From the NCBI GenBank assembly GCA_018715295.1, contig DVLY01000003.1, positions 1 through 13,074 on the forward strand: a stretch of 13,074 nucleotides of DNA, read 5' to 3'. The stretch's first letter is position 1, and each line of letters begins with the position of its first letter. The translations under genes and the position numbers were made by a program. The notes beneath the pieces were generated by a model. It worked only from the letters and a program-made list of their open reading frames with translations. It was not told the origin of the DNA and did no database searches. Origin of the DNA: Candidatus Merdimorpha stercoravium (lineage in GTDB: Bacteria > Bacteroidota > Bacteroidia > Flavobacteriales > UBA1820). This document shows, one piece after another, positions 1-6,062 of this stretch.

Positions 1-669
1 TTCGGCGTAAAGATCGATTTTTTGCCTTTTTCCCATGTGGAAGGTGTCGATGCTTCGGCGGTACGCAAGCAAAAGATCGACTTGAAGAACTATACGGCAC
101 TGATCCTCAATAGTAAAAATGCGGTCGATCATTACTTCCGCATTGCCGAGGAGATGCGTTACAAGGTGCCCGACACCCTGAAGTATTTCTGCCAGACGGA
201 GGCCATTGCCTACTACCTGCAGAAGTACGTGGTGTACCGCAAGCGCAAGATTTATATCGGTGGGAAAACGTTCGACGATGTGGTGAAGGTCATCCGCAAG
301 CACCGCACCGAGACATTCCTGATGCCGACCTCGGACAGCCTGCGTCCGGAGATTCCCGCGGCACTCGACGAATTGGGGATCAAGTGGGATCGGGTCATCC
401 TTTACAACAACGTTTATTCCGACCTTTCCGGCTTGAAAGACAAGAAGTACGATGTGATGGCCTTTTTCACCCCGGCCGGTATCAAGTCGATGTTCCACAA
501 CTTCCCCGACTTCCAGCAAGGCGATACCCGTATCGCTACCTTTGGGGTATCGACTTTCCGCGAAGCCGAAGGTTCGGGACTGACGGTGGACATCAAGGCA
601 CCTTCGCCCGAGGCTCCTTCGATGGCAATGGCGCTGCAGGAATACATCAAAACCAACAACAAGCAATAA
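1..669 (+). CDS. hemD: Uroporphyrinogen-III synthase, 5'-truncated by window edge
   Basis: The frame is open from base 1 to the TAA at 667-669, so 222 residues are visible and the true start lies outside the window. A TTG at 22 could be read as a start but the frame continues upstream (FGVKIDF), so I treat it as internal. The stretch HYFRIAEEMRYKVPDTLKYF followed by ALYLQKY-like AYYLQKYVVYRKRKI is characteristic of the Bacteroidota HemD family, which usually has about 250 residues, so perhaps 25-30 are missing. HemD closes and inverts ring D of hydroxymethylbilane in the cytoplasm to give uroporphyrinogen III, the precursor of heme and corrinoids. In many Bacteroidales rnpA follows hemD directly; here a terminator (732-773) follows and rnpA sits 3.3 kb away on the other strand. 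Identification is by recognised sequence pattern, not a search. Confidence 0.9.
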   Translation, partial: FGVKIDFLPFSHVEGVDASAVRKQKIDLKNYTALILNSKNAVDHYFRIAEEMRYKVPDTLKYFCQTEAIAYYLQKYVVYRKRKIYIGGKTFDDVVKVIRKHRTETFLMPTSDSLRPEIPAALDELGIKWDRVILYNNVYSDLSGLKDKKYDVMAFFTPAGIKSMFHNFPDFQQGDTRIATFGVSTFREAEGSGLTVDIKAPSPEAPSMAMALQEYIKTNNKQ

Positions 670-731
670 TCGGGACTTCGGAAGGGAAGTGCGGACAGTT
701 CCGTTTCTGAATGCCTGTCTTTCGACCTCGG

Positions 732-773
732 CAATCGTCGGCCGCCCCGAAGGGGCGGCCGACGATTGTTTTT
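732..773 (+). terminator. Intrinsic terminator after hemD
   Basis: A perfect 17-bp inverted repeat (arms 732-748 and 752-768, core GGCCGCCCC / GGGGCGGCC) encloses a 3-nt GAA loop and runs straight into five T (769-773). It begins 63 bases after the hemD stop, as expected for a rho-independent terminator of the hemD transcript. Confidence 0.9.
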
Positions 774-798
774 GTCCGTCAGCAAAGTCGTGCTTTTG

Positions 799-885
799 AG
801 ACAGGAGGTGCCTGGGCAACCCCTCGGGGAAAAACTTCGTCCTCTCCCTTCGTCTTTGCGCTCGGCTTTTTTCCTATCTTTACCC
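799..885 (+). repeat. Dispersed promoter-bearing repeat, copy A
   Basis: This 87-base stretch matches the reverse complement of 4343-4427. The first 42 bases (799-840, starting AGACAGGAGGTGCC) are identical in both copies. After that there are two substitutions (841 and 845), another identical 19-base run (851-869) and a short divergent patch with a 2-base length change. The copy ends in TATCTTTA (875-882), one base off the Bacteroidota -7 box. The first third can fold into an imperfect hairpin (GAGG TGCC .. GGCA .. CCTC). Homology stops abruptly on both sides. The orientation points the -7 box at the hemerythrin-like gene. The rest of this gap, 886-971, shows nothing further that I can name. 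Translated, both copies give RQEVPGQPLGEKLR, which would create spurious protein similarity between unrelated loci. Confidence 0.9.
875..882 (+). promoter_or_regulatory. Probable -7 box (TATCTTTA) for the hemerythrin-like/LuxR pair
   Basis: TATCTTTA differs from the Bacteroidota -7 consensus TAnnTTTG at the last base only. It forms the distal end of repeat copy A and lies about 90 bases upstream of the start at 972, implying a leader of roughly 80 nt. I see no clear TTTG -33 element at the usual spacing, so strength is uncertain. The equivalent position in copy B keeps the perfect TATCTTTG. Confidence 0.5.
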
Positions 886-971
886 GCCGGAAAATCCTGT
901 CCGCAATGTCCTCCAACGATACGGTACAAAGCGGTGGAAGATAAGACGGTAAACGATAAAACTTATAAAAT

Positions 972-1694
972 ATGCTGCTGATATACCGCGACATGCCTTT
1001 AGCCGGGATCCTCGAAGACCATCCCTTTCTCATGCCGGTGCTCGACCGTTTCGGCATTCCGCTCGGCTTGGGTGATCGTACCGTAGAACAGGTATGCACC
1101 CGGCAGGGCATCGACACCGGTTTTTTCCTGATGGTGCTCAACACTTTTCTCAACGAAGGGTATTTCCCGCAGGAGCAGTTCGCGGCCTTTCACGCCGAAC
1201 AGATCGTCGATTACCTGAGCAAGACCCATGCGTATTACCGCCGGTTTCAGCTGCCCAACATCGAGCGGCACTTGACGGGCTTCGTCGCTTCGGGACGAGG
1301 GGAAAACCCCGCGCTCGCGCTGGTGGGCGATGCGTTTTCCAAGGCAAAGGCGCGCCTCTGCGAGCGGATGGAGCGGGACGAGGACGAGTTTTTCCCCTAT
1401 GTGCTCCGTCTGTGCCGTTCCGTTTCCCAAGCCGATCTGCGTCCGATGTCGCCCGTGCAGGAAAGTGCGGCGGATCAAGAATACGGATGGGAACAGTTGC
1501 GCGACATAAAGAGCGTGCTGGTGCGGCATTTGCGGGGGACGTACGACCCGAACCTGTGTTACGCCGTATTGTTTGCCGTTTCGACTTTTGAAAAAGACAT
1601 GCGCCTGCACGAGCGGATCCGCCACCGGATACTCATCCCGATGGTTCATGCGATGGAACGCGGGGGCAAAAATACCGTACGAGACGATGCGTAG
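972..1694 (+). CDS. Hemerythrin-like domain protein (RIC/YtfE-like)
   Basis: A 240-residue soluble protein with no signal peptide. The N-terminal part (about residues 8-60, LDRFGIPLGLGDRTVEQVC) resembles the ScdA_N/DUF542 domain of RIC di-iron proteins, which repair iron-sulfur centres after nitrosative or oxidative damage, but the usual CCGG motif is replaced by LGLG. The remainder is helical and has the spacing of a hemerythrin HHE domain: H86 (THAYYRR), H100 (IERHL), the acidic ERDEDEFFPYV at 134-144, H186 (VRHL) and H213/H217 (LHERIRHRILIP). The acidic segment lacks a histidine usually found there, so iron binding is likely but not certain. ATG 972 is used; ATG 993 (MPLAGILEDHP) is a plausible alternative. 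The 3' end overlaps the LuxR-type gene by 8 bases, implying coupled translation and joint function. Confidence 0.75.
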   Translation: MLLIYRDMPLAGILEDHPFLMPVLDRFGIPLGLGDRTVEQVCTRQGIDTGFFLMVLNTFLNEGYFPQEQFAAFHAEQIVDYLSKTHAYYRRFQLPNIERHLTGFVASGRGENPALALVGDAFSKAKARLCERMERDEDEFFPYVLRLCRSVSQADLRPMSPVQESAADQEYGWEQLRDIKSVLVRHLRGTYDPNLCYAVLFAVSTFEKDMRLHERIRHRILIPMVHAMERGGKNTVRDDA

Positions 1695-2247
1695 GATCCG
1701 TCGGGTAGCCATCTGTTGCCGCGATACGCTGCGGGCCGGGGGATTGCGAAACCTGTTGGTTTCGTATTTCCCTCCGATGGAGATCGACCTGTACGCCACC
1801 TCGGGCGAATGGGTGCGGCACGAGGACTACGATATGTATTTCGTCGAAGAGGAAGCGATGGGTTCCTTTGCGGGCATCGTTGCGCGGAAACTCGTCCGCT
1901 TGTCTTTAGGTGCGGGCCAAGGGGAGGAGGGAGAATGCCTGCTCGATACTTCTGCCGATCAGCACCGTATGGTCGAGGTGATAAAAGGCTTCTTTGGCCG
2001 ACACGATTCCACAGGAGAGGGTGAGGAAAATAAGAATCTTACACCCCGGGAAATACAGGTCTTGCGTCTGGTCGTTTCGGGGGCTATCAACAAAGAGATC
2101 GCCGAGCGGTTGTCCATCAGTTTCAACACCGTGCTCACCCATCGTAAAAACATCTCGGCCAAAACGGGGATCAAGACCGTATCGGGACTTACATTTTATG
2201 CGCTGCTCAACGGGTACGTCTCACCCGCCGAGATCGGGATGCAGTAG
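1687..2247 (+). CDS. LuxR-family transcriptional regulator with degenerate N-terminal domain
   Basis: A 186-residue protein. Residues 118-176 form a textbook LuxR/NarL helix-turn-helix (LTPREIQVLRLVVSGAINKE then IAERLSISFNTVLTHRKN). The N-terminal ~105 residues begin like a response-regulator receiver (RRVAICCRDTLRAGGLRNLL) and contain HEDYDMYFV, but I cannot find a convincing phosphoacceptor aspartate with the usual acidic pair, so phosphorylation is doubtful. The frame is open further upstream to 1573, but ATG 1687 is chosen because it gives an 8-base overlap with the preceding stop and a start that matches the domain edge. The hemerythrin-like partner could act as a redox or NO/O2 sensor feeding this regulator; that is inference from coupling. 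A weak terminator follows at 2259-2284. Confidence 0.9.
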   Translation: MRRIRRVAICCRDTLRAGGLRNLLVSYFPPMEIDLYATSGEWVRHEDYDMYFVEEEAMGSFAGIVARKLVRLSLGAGQGEEGECLLDTSADQHRMVEVIKGFFGRHDSTGEGEENKNLTPREIQVLRLVVSGAINKEIAERLSISFNTVLTHRKNISAKTGIKTVSGLTFYALLNGYVSPAEIGMQ

Positions 2248-2258
2248 GGTATCCCGGG

Positions 2259-2284
2259 GGCGGCTTTCCTGTCGTCGTTTTTTT
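2259..2284 (+). terminator. Candidate weak terminator after the LuxR-type gene
   Basis: GGCGGC (2259-2264) can pair with GTCGTC (2271-2276) using two G-U pairs around a 6-nt loop. It is followed by G and seven T (2278-2284). The short stem makes this a tentative call; the position, 11 bases past the stop and between convergent genes, supports it. Confidence 0.45.
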
Positions 2285-2392
2285 CAAAAGAAGAGTACCC
2301 TGCAGGAAATCCATCGGGGCATGCCCGGTCGGCCCGTACAAGCAGAAGATTTTTGCGAAAGAAAGTGCGTTTGTGCAGCAAGGAGGGCGCTT

Positions 2393-3442
2393 TTATCCTT
2401 CGCAGGGCTGGATTTCGACCTCCGGGGAGCAGGCGAGGGGACGCAGTCCGAGAACCTGTTCGCAGAACGAGAAAACAGCCTCTTCCACGGCCGGGATGTC
2501 CTTGGATACGATACCGCTGGCCATCGGGTGTACTCCTACCTCGGGAAGTTCCATGTACACGTTTTCCTGGGGAGGGGTGCCGAGTTCGGAAACCATTTTC
2601 CGGATACGGCTTACGCGAACCGTACCGTCCTGGTGCTGCCGATCCTTGTAGTAGGCCAGGGTAAGGCTCGGGGCGGTAACCCGCTGGAAGGTCCGACGGG
2701 TCATCGTGGCTTCGACCAGCGATTGCAACTCTACGGCCGATTCCAGGCGGGCGCCTTCGCTCCAGGCTTCCGGATGGTACGAGTCGGGATCGACGGGCAT
2801 GTATTTCCCGCCCATCACCGCCCGGGCTATTTGCAGGCCCCAAGGACCGTTGATCAGGCCGATGCCGCGGTTGGCCGGGAGAATGTTCGGCGAGATGTTG
2901 ATCAGGGCGTGGATTTTTTCCGGGTAGGTCGCAGCCAGGGTCAGGGCGAGGGTGCCGCCGGTGGAGGTACTCATCACGATCACTTTCTCCCCCAGTTTTT
3001 CCGCTACGGCCAGGGCATTCTTGGCACTTTCCCACAGGCAGTCCGCCGTCATGTCCAGCAGCGGCTCGGGCGTATCCAGGCCGTGCGCACACAGACGGGG
3101 TGCATACAGGTTGACTCCGTAACGGGCTGCAAAGTCGGTGGTAACCGGTTCGCCCTCCTGACGCGAGGCGCTGTATCCGTGCAGGTACAACAGGACGTAT
3201 TCGGTGCGCTCCAGCGAGTCGCCCTGCCAGAAGATCCGGCCTTCGTTGTCTTTTTTTACGTTGCCCGCAGCTTTTTCGGCGCGGGAAAGGCTGTCCTGAA
3301 TCGCCTCCAGCGACCCGGGTACGGTGGGGAATTCCGTGGAAAGCACGGGAGGCGCGGTGCGCGGGCCGGCGAGATAGACGACAACCAGGGCGAGAAGCAC
3401 TACGCCCACGGTCGAGAGGATGCGGCGGGAGCTTGTTTTCAT
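2393..3442 (-). CDS. Membrane-anchored alpha/beta hydrolase
   Basis: A 349-residue protein starting MKTSSRR, with one hydrophobic N-terminal segment (about residues 8-25) that likely anchors it to the inner membrane with the enzyme outside the cytoplasm. The alpha/beta-hydrolase core shows the oxyanion-loop HG motif (YLHGYSAS, 87-93), a nucleophile elbow STSTGG with S160 as likely nucleophile (first Gly of GxSxG replaced by Ser), an acid candidate at D267 or D272 (YYKDRQHQDG), and the catalytic histidine H305 (GVHPMASG). The substrate cannot be told; lipase, esterase and acyl-transfer roles are all possible. It is the last gene of a minus-strand run with rnpA and rnhA, 29 bases after the rnhA stop and with no promoter or terminator visible between, so it is probably cotranscribed. 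I see no clear terminator in 2285-2392. Confidence 0.85.
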   Translation of the reverse strand: MKTSSRRILSTVGVVLLALVVVYLAGPRTAPPVLSTEFPTVPGSLEAIQDSLSRAEKAAGNVKKDNEGRIFWQGDSLERTEYVLLYLHGYSASRQEGEPVTTDFAARYGVNLYAPRLCAHGLDTPEPLLDMTADCLWESAKNALAVAEKLGEKVIVMSTSTGGTLALTLAATYPEKIHALINISPNILPANRGIGLINGPWGLQIARAVMGGKYMPVDPDSYHPEAWSEGARLESAVELQSLVEATMTRRTFQRVTAPSLTLAYYKDRQHQDGTVRVSRIRKMVSELGTPPQENVYMELPEVGVHPMASGIVSKDIPAVEEAVFSFCEQVLGLRPLACSPEVEIQPCEG

Positions 3443-3471
3443 GGTCGGTTTTTTCGGTTTAAGGAAAGGGG

Positions 3472-3945
3472 TTATTGTTTGTATTCGTTTTCAAATACGG
3501 TGTCGCGGGCCAGTTTCTCGGCATCGGCTGTAGCAGCGGCAACGGCCATGGCGTCGCAGCGTTCGTTTTCCGGGTGTTCGTTGTGCCCCTTTATCCAGTG
3601 GAAGACGATGTGTTGGCCTCGGGCGGCGCGCAGGTAACGCATCCACAGGTCGGGGTTCTTTTTCCCGGCGAAGTTTTTTTTGACCCAACCCTCGAGCCAA
3701 CCTTTGCTCACGGCGTCCACCACGTAGCGGGAGTCCGAATAGATGTGCACCTGATGGCCGGAGGTTTGCAACTTTTCCAGTGCGACGATCACCGCCAGAA
3801 GTTCCATCCGGTTGTTGGTCGTCAGGCGGAATCCCTGTTGGAACGTTTTTTCGTAGTTCGTGCCGTGCACCCGCATCACGATACCGTAGCCGCCGGGACC
3901 GGGGTTGCCCCGCGAGGAGCCGTCGGTGTAGATGTCTATTCGCAT
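3472..3945 (-). CDS. rnhA: Ribonuclease HI
   Basis: A 157-residue protein, the usual size for RNase HI, which cuts the RNA strand of RNA-DNA hybrids during replication and repair in the cytoplasm. All catalytic carboxylates are present: D8 in IDIYTDGSSRGNPGPGG, E48 in NNRMELLAV, D71 in IYSDSRYV and D131 in NERCDAMA, together with the flexible-loop histidine H124 in KGHNEHPENERCD. The frame runs open upstream to 4044, but the start is placed at ATG 3945, where the family's first beta strand begins. That start overlaps the 3' end of rnpA by 10 bases in another frame, so translation is probably coupled and expression is driven by the rnpA promoter in repeat copy B. Confidence 0.95.
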   Translation of the reverse strand: MRIDIYTDGSSRGNPGPGGYGIVMRVHGTNYEKTFQQGFRLTTNNRMELLAVIVALEKLQTSGHQVHIYSDSRYVVDAVSKGWLEGWVKKNFAGKKNPDLWMRYLRAARGQHIVFHWIKGHNEHPENERCDAMAVAAATADAEKLARDTVFENEYKQ

Positions 3946-4322
3946 ATTTCGTTTTTTCGGTCTATTTCCTCCCGCCAACGGGCAAAGGCTTTGTCCATCC
4001 GGCTTTTTACGGTGGCCAGTTCGGGCACTTCGTGTCCGGTCCACAAAAAGATGAAAGCGAACCGATGGGGGTATCCTCCGACGTATCGGTGGCGTGCAGT
4101 GCGGTAAACTTCGCGCATCAGGCGTTTGATCCGGTTGCGATCCACCGCGTGCCGGTAGTATTTTTTCGGTACGAAAAAGGCGGCCAAGGGATTTCCTTCG
4201 CCGGGCGTCTCGCTCCAGAGGATGCGCAGCGGCGGCGCGGCTACGCTCTTTCGTCCGGAGAAGATTTCGCGGATCTGTTTGGAACTTTTCAGCCGTTGGT
4301 TTTTGCCCAGGGTGGCGCGCAT
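3936..4322 (-). CDS. rnpA: Ribonuclease P protein component
   Basis: A 128-residue basic protein. The family signature is clear: AVDRNRIKRLMREVYR at 59-74, with the RNR motif at 62-64. This is the part that contacts RNase P RNA and the pre-tRNA 5' leader. The N-terminal KNQRLKSSKQIREIF and AAFFVPKKYYRHAV are also typical. The protein assists the RNase P ribozyme in removing 5' leaders from tRNA precursors. The open frame extends upstream through the repeat to 4901, but ATG 4322 is chosen because it fits family length and lies about 24 bases after the -7 box at 4346-4353. In many Bacteroidales this gene follows hemD and precedes yidD; here it is followed by rnhA and is inverted relative to hemD. 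See the finding on a possible inversion. Confidence 0.97.
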   Translation of the reverse strand: MRATLGKNQRLKSSKQIREIFSGRKSVAAPPLRILWSETPGEGNPLAAFFVPKKYYRHAVDRNRIKRLMREVYRTARHRYVGGYPHRFAFIFLWTGHEVPELATVKSRMDKAFARWREEIDRKNEICE

Positions 4323-4342
4323 CGGGTCGGTGTTTTTTGTTA

Positions 4343-4427
4343 GGGCAAAGATACGCAAAGCCGAGCGCAAAGACGAAGGGGGAGAACGAAGTTTTTCCCC
4401 GAGGGGTTGCCCAGGCACCTCCTGTCT
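4343..4427 (-). repeat. Dispersed promoter-bearing repeat, copy B
   Basis: The reverse complement of this 85-base stretch matches copy A (799-885). Identity is complete over the 42 bases nearest 4427 and very high through to the -7 box. On the minus strand it runs from AGACAGG (4427 inward) to TATCTTTGCCC (ending 4343), so its promoter end faces rnpA just as copy A faces the hemerythrin-like gene. The two copies are therefore inverted repeats facing each other across about 3.46 kb. Flanking sequences on the far side share no similarity with those of copy A. Confidence 0.92.
4346..4353 (-). promoter_or_regulatory. -7 promoter box (TATCTTTG) for the rnpA operon
   Basis: On the minus strand this reads TATCTTTG, a perfect match to the Bacteroidota -7 consensus TAnnTTTG. 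With initiation about 7 bases downstream, the leader before the rnpA ATG (4322) would be only about 15-17 nt. A possible -33 element is TTCG with a 20-base spacer. The box is the terminal part of repeat copy B. Confidence 0.75.
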
Positions 4428-4494
4428 TATGGAAAGATGGCGGCGGTGTCGTTTATTCTTGGCTTTATCCGCTGGGAAGAAACCAAAAAATGAG

Positions 4495-4502
4495 TAAATT
4501 TG
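4495..4502 (+). promoter_or_regulatory. -7 promoter box (TAAATTTG) for the DUF5074 lipoprotein
   Basis: TAAATTTG fits the Bacteroidota -7 consensus and sits 37 bases before the ATG at 4540, giving a leader near 30 nt. No clear -33 TTTG was found. The gap 4323-4539 is a divergent promoter region shared with rnpA. Confidence 0.65.
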
Positions 4503-4539
4503 CCACAACTCAAAATCCATAGTAAAAATCCACAAACAA

Positions 4540-5886
4540 ATGAAAAAATTTTTTTGCACCATGATCCTCTCTGCCGTCTTGGCAGCAGGGTTTACGTCCT
4601 GTTCGAAGGAGGACGATCCGGATATCCCGGCCATCGCCGGGATCGAAAATGCGGAAGACAACCTTTCGATGGCTGTCGGAGAAAGCATCACCTTCACCGC
4701 ATCGGTAACCCCTACCGAGCAGACCGAATACCTGTGGACGCTCGACGGGGAGGAAGTATCCACCGAGTTGGCGTACACCTTTGCCCCCAAGCAGACCGGG
4801 GAGTACGTCCTGAAATTTACCGCCACGAACGTTTCCGGTACCGATTCGCGTGAATTTACCGTAAGTGTGGTGTTGTACAAGGGCGGATTTTTCGTCATCA
4901 ACGAAGGTTCGTTCGGTCGGACGATGGGTTCGGTCGATTATTTTGCCGACGCATCCACCCGTACTCCGCACGTGTACCAGACGGCCAACCCGGGAAAAGA
5001 ACTGGGTAATACGACCGATTTCGGTACAAAATGGAACGGAAACTATTACTTCGTCTCCAAGCAGGACCGCACCCTGGTCAAGGCCTCGGCGACCGATTTT
5101 GTCGATGGCGGTGAGTATTCCGCTGCGGTAGCCGGTTCGGAGGCTGATGGGCGTTCCTTTGCCGGTATCGACGAAAACTACGGGGTGTACACGACCTCCA
5201 ACGGGGCTTACGTGGTCGACCTCAACACGTTCAAGTCGGTATCTTACCTGGAGGGCTCGCGGGGCGTAGGATCTACCGGTATGTCGGCCCAGTGCGGGGG
5301 TGCGATCACGGCTGGCGATTACATCTTTGTCATCAATGTCAAGGACGGCGTGTATGTGTACTCCAAAGCCGATCGTTCGCTGGTCCGCAGCGAAGTGATC
5401 TGCCCGGCGCACATCGGTTTCGTACAGTCTAAGGACGGCAACATCTGGGCTTCGGACGGCCCTTCGCTCTACTGCATCGATCCCAAGACTCTGGCCGTAA
5501 CCAAGACCGACCTTCCCAACGGCCTTGAAGTCTATACCGACCAGTGGGCGTGGAAGCCGGCTATGTTCGATGCTTCCGCCACGGAAAACGTCTTGTACTT
5601 TGCCAGTGCAGGGAATAACTATGCCGTACAGAATATCTATCGTTATCAGATCGGCGACGCTTCGTCGCTCGCCCAGCCGTTTGCCTCGGGGGGTGCGAAC
5701 GATTACCTCTACGGCGGCGGTTTCCGGGTCGATCCCGTGAGCGGCGATTTGGTAGCCACTTTCGTGGGAGTTAGCTGGGGAGACAACCAGAACAAACTGG
5801 TGGTATTCGACGGAAAGACCGGCGCTGAGAAATCGCGTTTGGAGTATCAGGAGTACCTCTTCCCCGCCATGGTTCTGTTCAACTGA
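4540..5886 (+). CDS. Surface lipoprotein with Ig/PKD-like and DUF5074 beta-propeller domains (BtuG-like class)
   Basis: A 448-residue lipoprotein. The signal sequence ends in AGFTSC with lipidated C21, and the following SKEDD is the acidic tail that in Bacteroidota directs lipoproteins to the outer face of the outer membrane. Residues about 35-112 form an Ig/PKD-like domain (AVGESITFTASVTPTEQTEY and YVLKFTATNVSG). From about 113 onward, FFVINEGSFGRTMGSVDYF and repeated strands such as YYFVSKQDRTLV, VYTTSNGAYVVDL and LYCIDPKTLAV fit the DUF5074/YncE-type propeller. The best-studied relatives of this class include BtuG, which binds vitamin B12 at the cell surface. No btuB-type receptor lies in the window, so the ligand is unknown. 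It has its own promoter (4495-4502) and terminator (5941-5983). The frame and start are unambiguous. Confidence 0.78.
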   Translation: MKKFFCTMILSAVLAAGFTSCSKEDDPDIPAIAGIENAEDNLSMAVGESITFTASVTPTEQTEYLWTLDGEEVSTELAYTFAPKQTGEYVLKFTATNVSGTDSREFTVSVVLYKGGFFVINEGSFGRTMGSVDYFADASTRTPHVYQTANPGKELGNTTDFGTKWNGNYYFVSKQDRTLVKASATDFVDGGEYSAAVAGSEADGRSFAGIDENYGVYTTSNGAYVVDLNTFKSVSYLEGSRGVGSTGMSAQCGGAITAGDYIFVINVKDGVYVYSKADRSLVRSEVICPAHIGFVQSKDGNIWASDGPSLYCIDPKTLAVTKTDLPNGLEVYTDQWAWKPAMFDASATENVLYFASAGNNYAVQNIYRYQIGDASSLAQPFASGGANDYLYGGGFRVDPVSGDLVATFVGVSWGDNQNKLVVFDGKTGAEKSRLEYQEYLFPAMVLFN

Positions 5887-5940
5887 TCTCTTCGGGAAAA
5901 AGAAAACAACGGGAAGGGCGGCGTTTTTCCTCCCGCCCAT

Positions 5941-5984
5941 CGATCGGCCCGTACCAACTTGTTGGTACGGGCCGATCGGCTTTT
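5941..5984 (+). terminator. Intrinsic terminator after the DUF5074 lipoprotein
   Basis: A perfect 18-bp inverted repeat (arms 5941-5958 and 5961-5978, core GGCCCGTACC / GGTACGGGCC) with only two central bases is followed by GC and TTTT (5981-5984). It lies 55 bases past the stop. The T run is short but the stem is very stable. A smaller GGGCGG/CCGCCC pairing just upstream (about 5925-5938) may add to it. Confidence 0.75.
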
Positions 5985-6022
5985 AGCCGATATTGGGGAT
6001 TGCTCTCCGGGGAAGGGTGGGC

Positions 6023-6030
6023 TACTTTTG
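6023..6030 (+). promoter_or_regulatory. -7 promoter box (TACTTTTG) for the small lipoprotein gene
   Basis: TACTTTTG fits TAnnTTTG and lies 32 bases upstream of the ATG at 6063. ATTG at 5999-6002, 20 bases upstream of the box, could serve as a -33 element. With the terminator at 5941-5984 this separates the gene from the preceding lipoprotein gene. Confidence 0.65.
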
Positions 6031-6062
6031 CCCACGTAATCGAAAAAAACTGGAACACACCC

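Noticed and set aside
799..885. Repeat copies as insertion-sequence ends or a CRISPR remnant
   Set aside because: There is no transposase between or beside them, no target duplications that I could see, and only two copies with unrelated neighbours.
711..981. Small plus-strand ORFs spanning the terminator and repeat copy A
   Set aside because: Their apparent conserved peptide is only the translated DNA repeat; one also overlaps the hemerythrin-like start.
1994..3637. Long plus-strand open frame (547 codons) across the LuxR 3' end and the hydrolase
   Set aside because: It is antisense to a clear alpha/beta hydrolase, has low-complexity Arg/Gly-rich composition and no recognisable domain; high GC keeps it open.
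4323..4539. RNase P RNA or tRNA gene near rnpA
   Set aside because: No cloverleaf or RNase P RNA conserved core was seen; the space is taken up by repeat copy B and two promoters.
4323..4901. N-terminal extension of the rnpA frame through repeat copy B
   Set aside because: It exceeds the family length, overlaps the divergent lipoprotein gene and would include the rnpA promoter itself.
4510..5940. Minus-strand open frame (476 codons) opposite the DUF5074 lipoprotein
   Set aside because: The plus strand has a signal peptide, lipobox, promoter and terminator; the minus frame has none.
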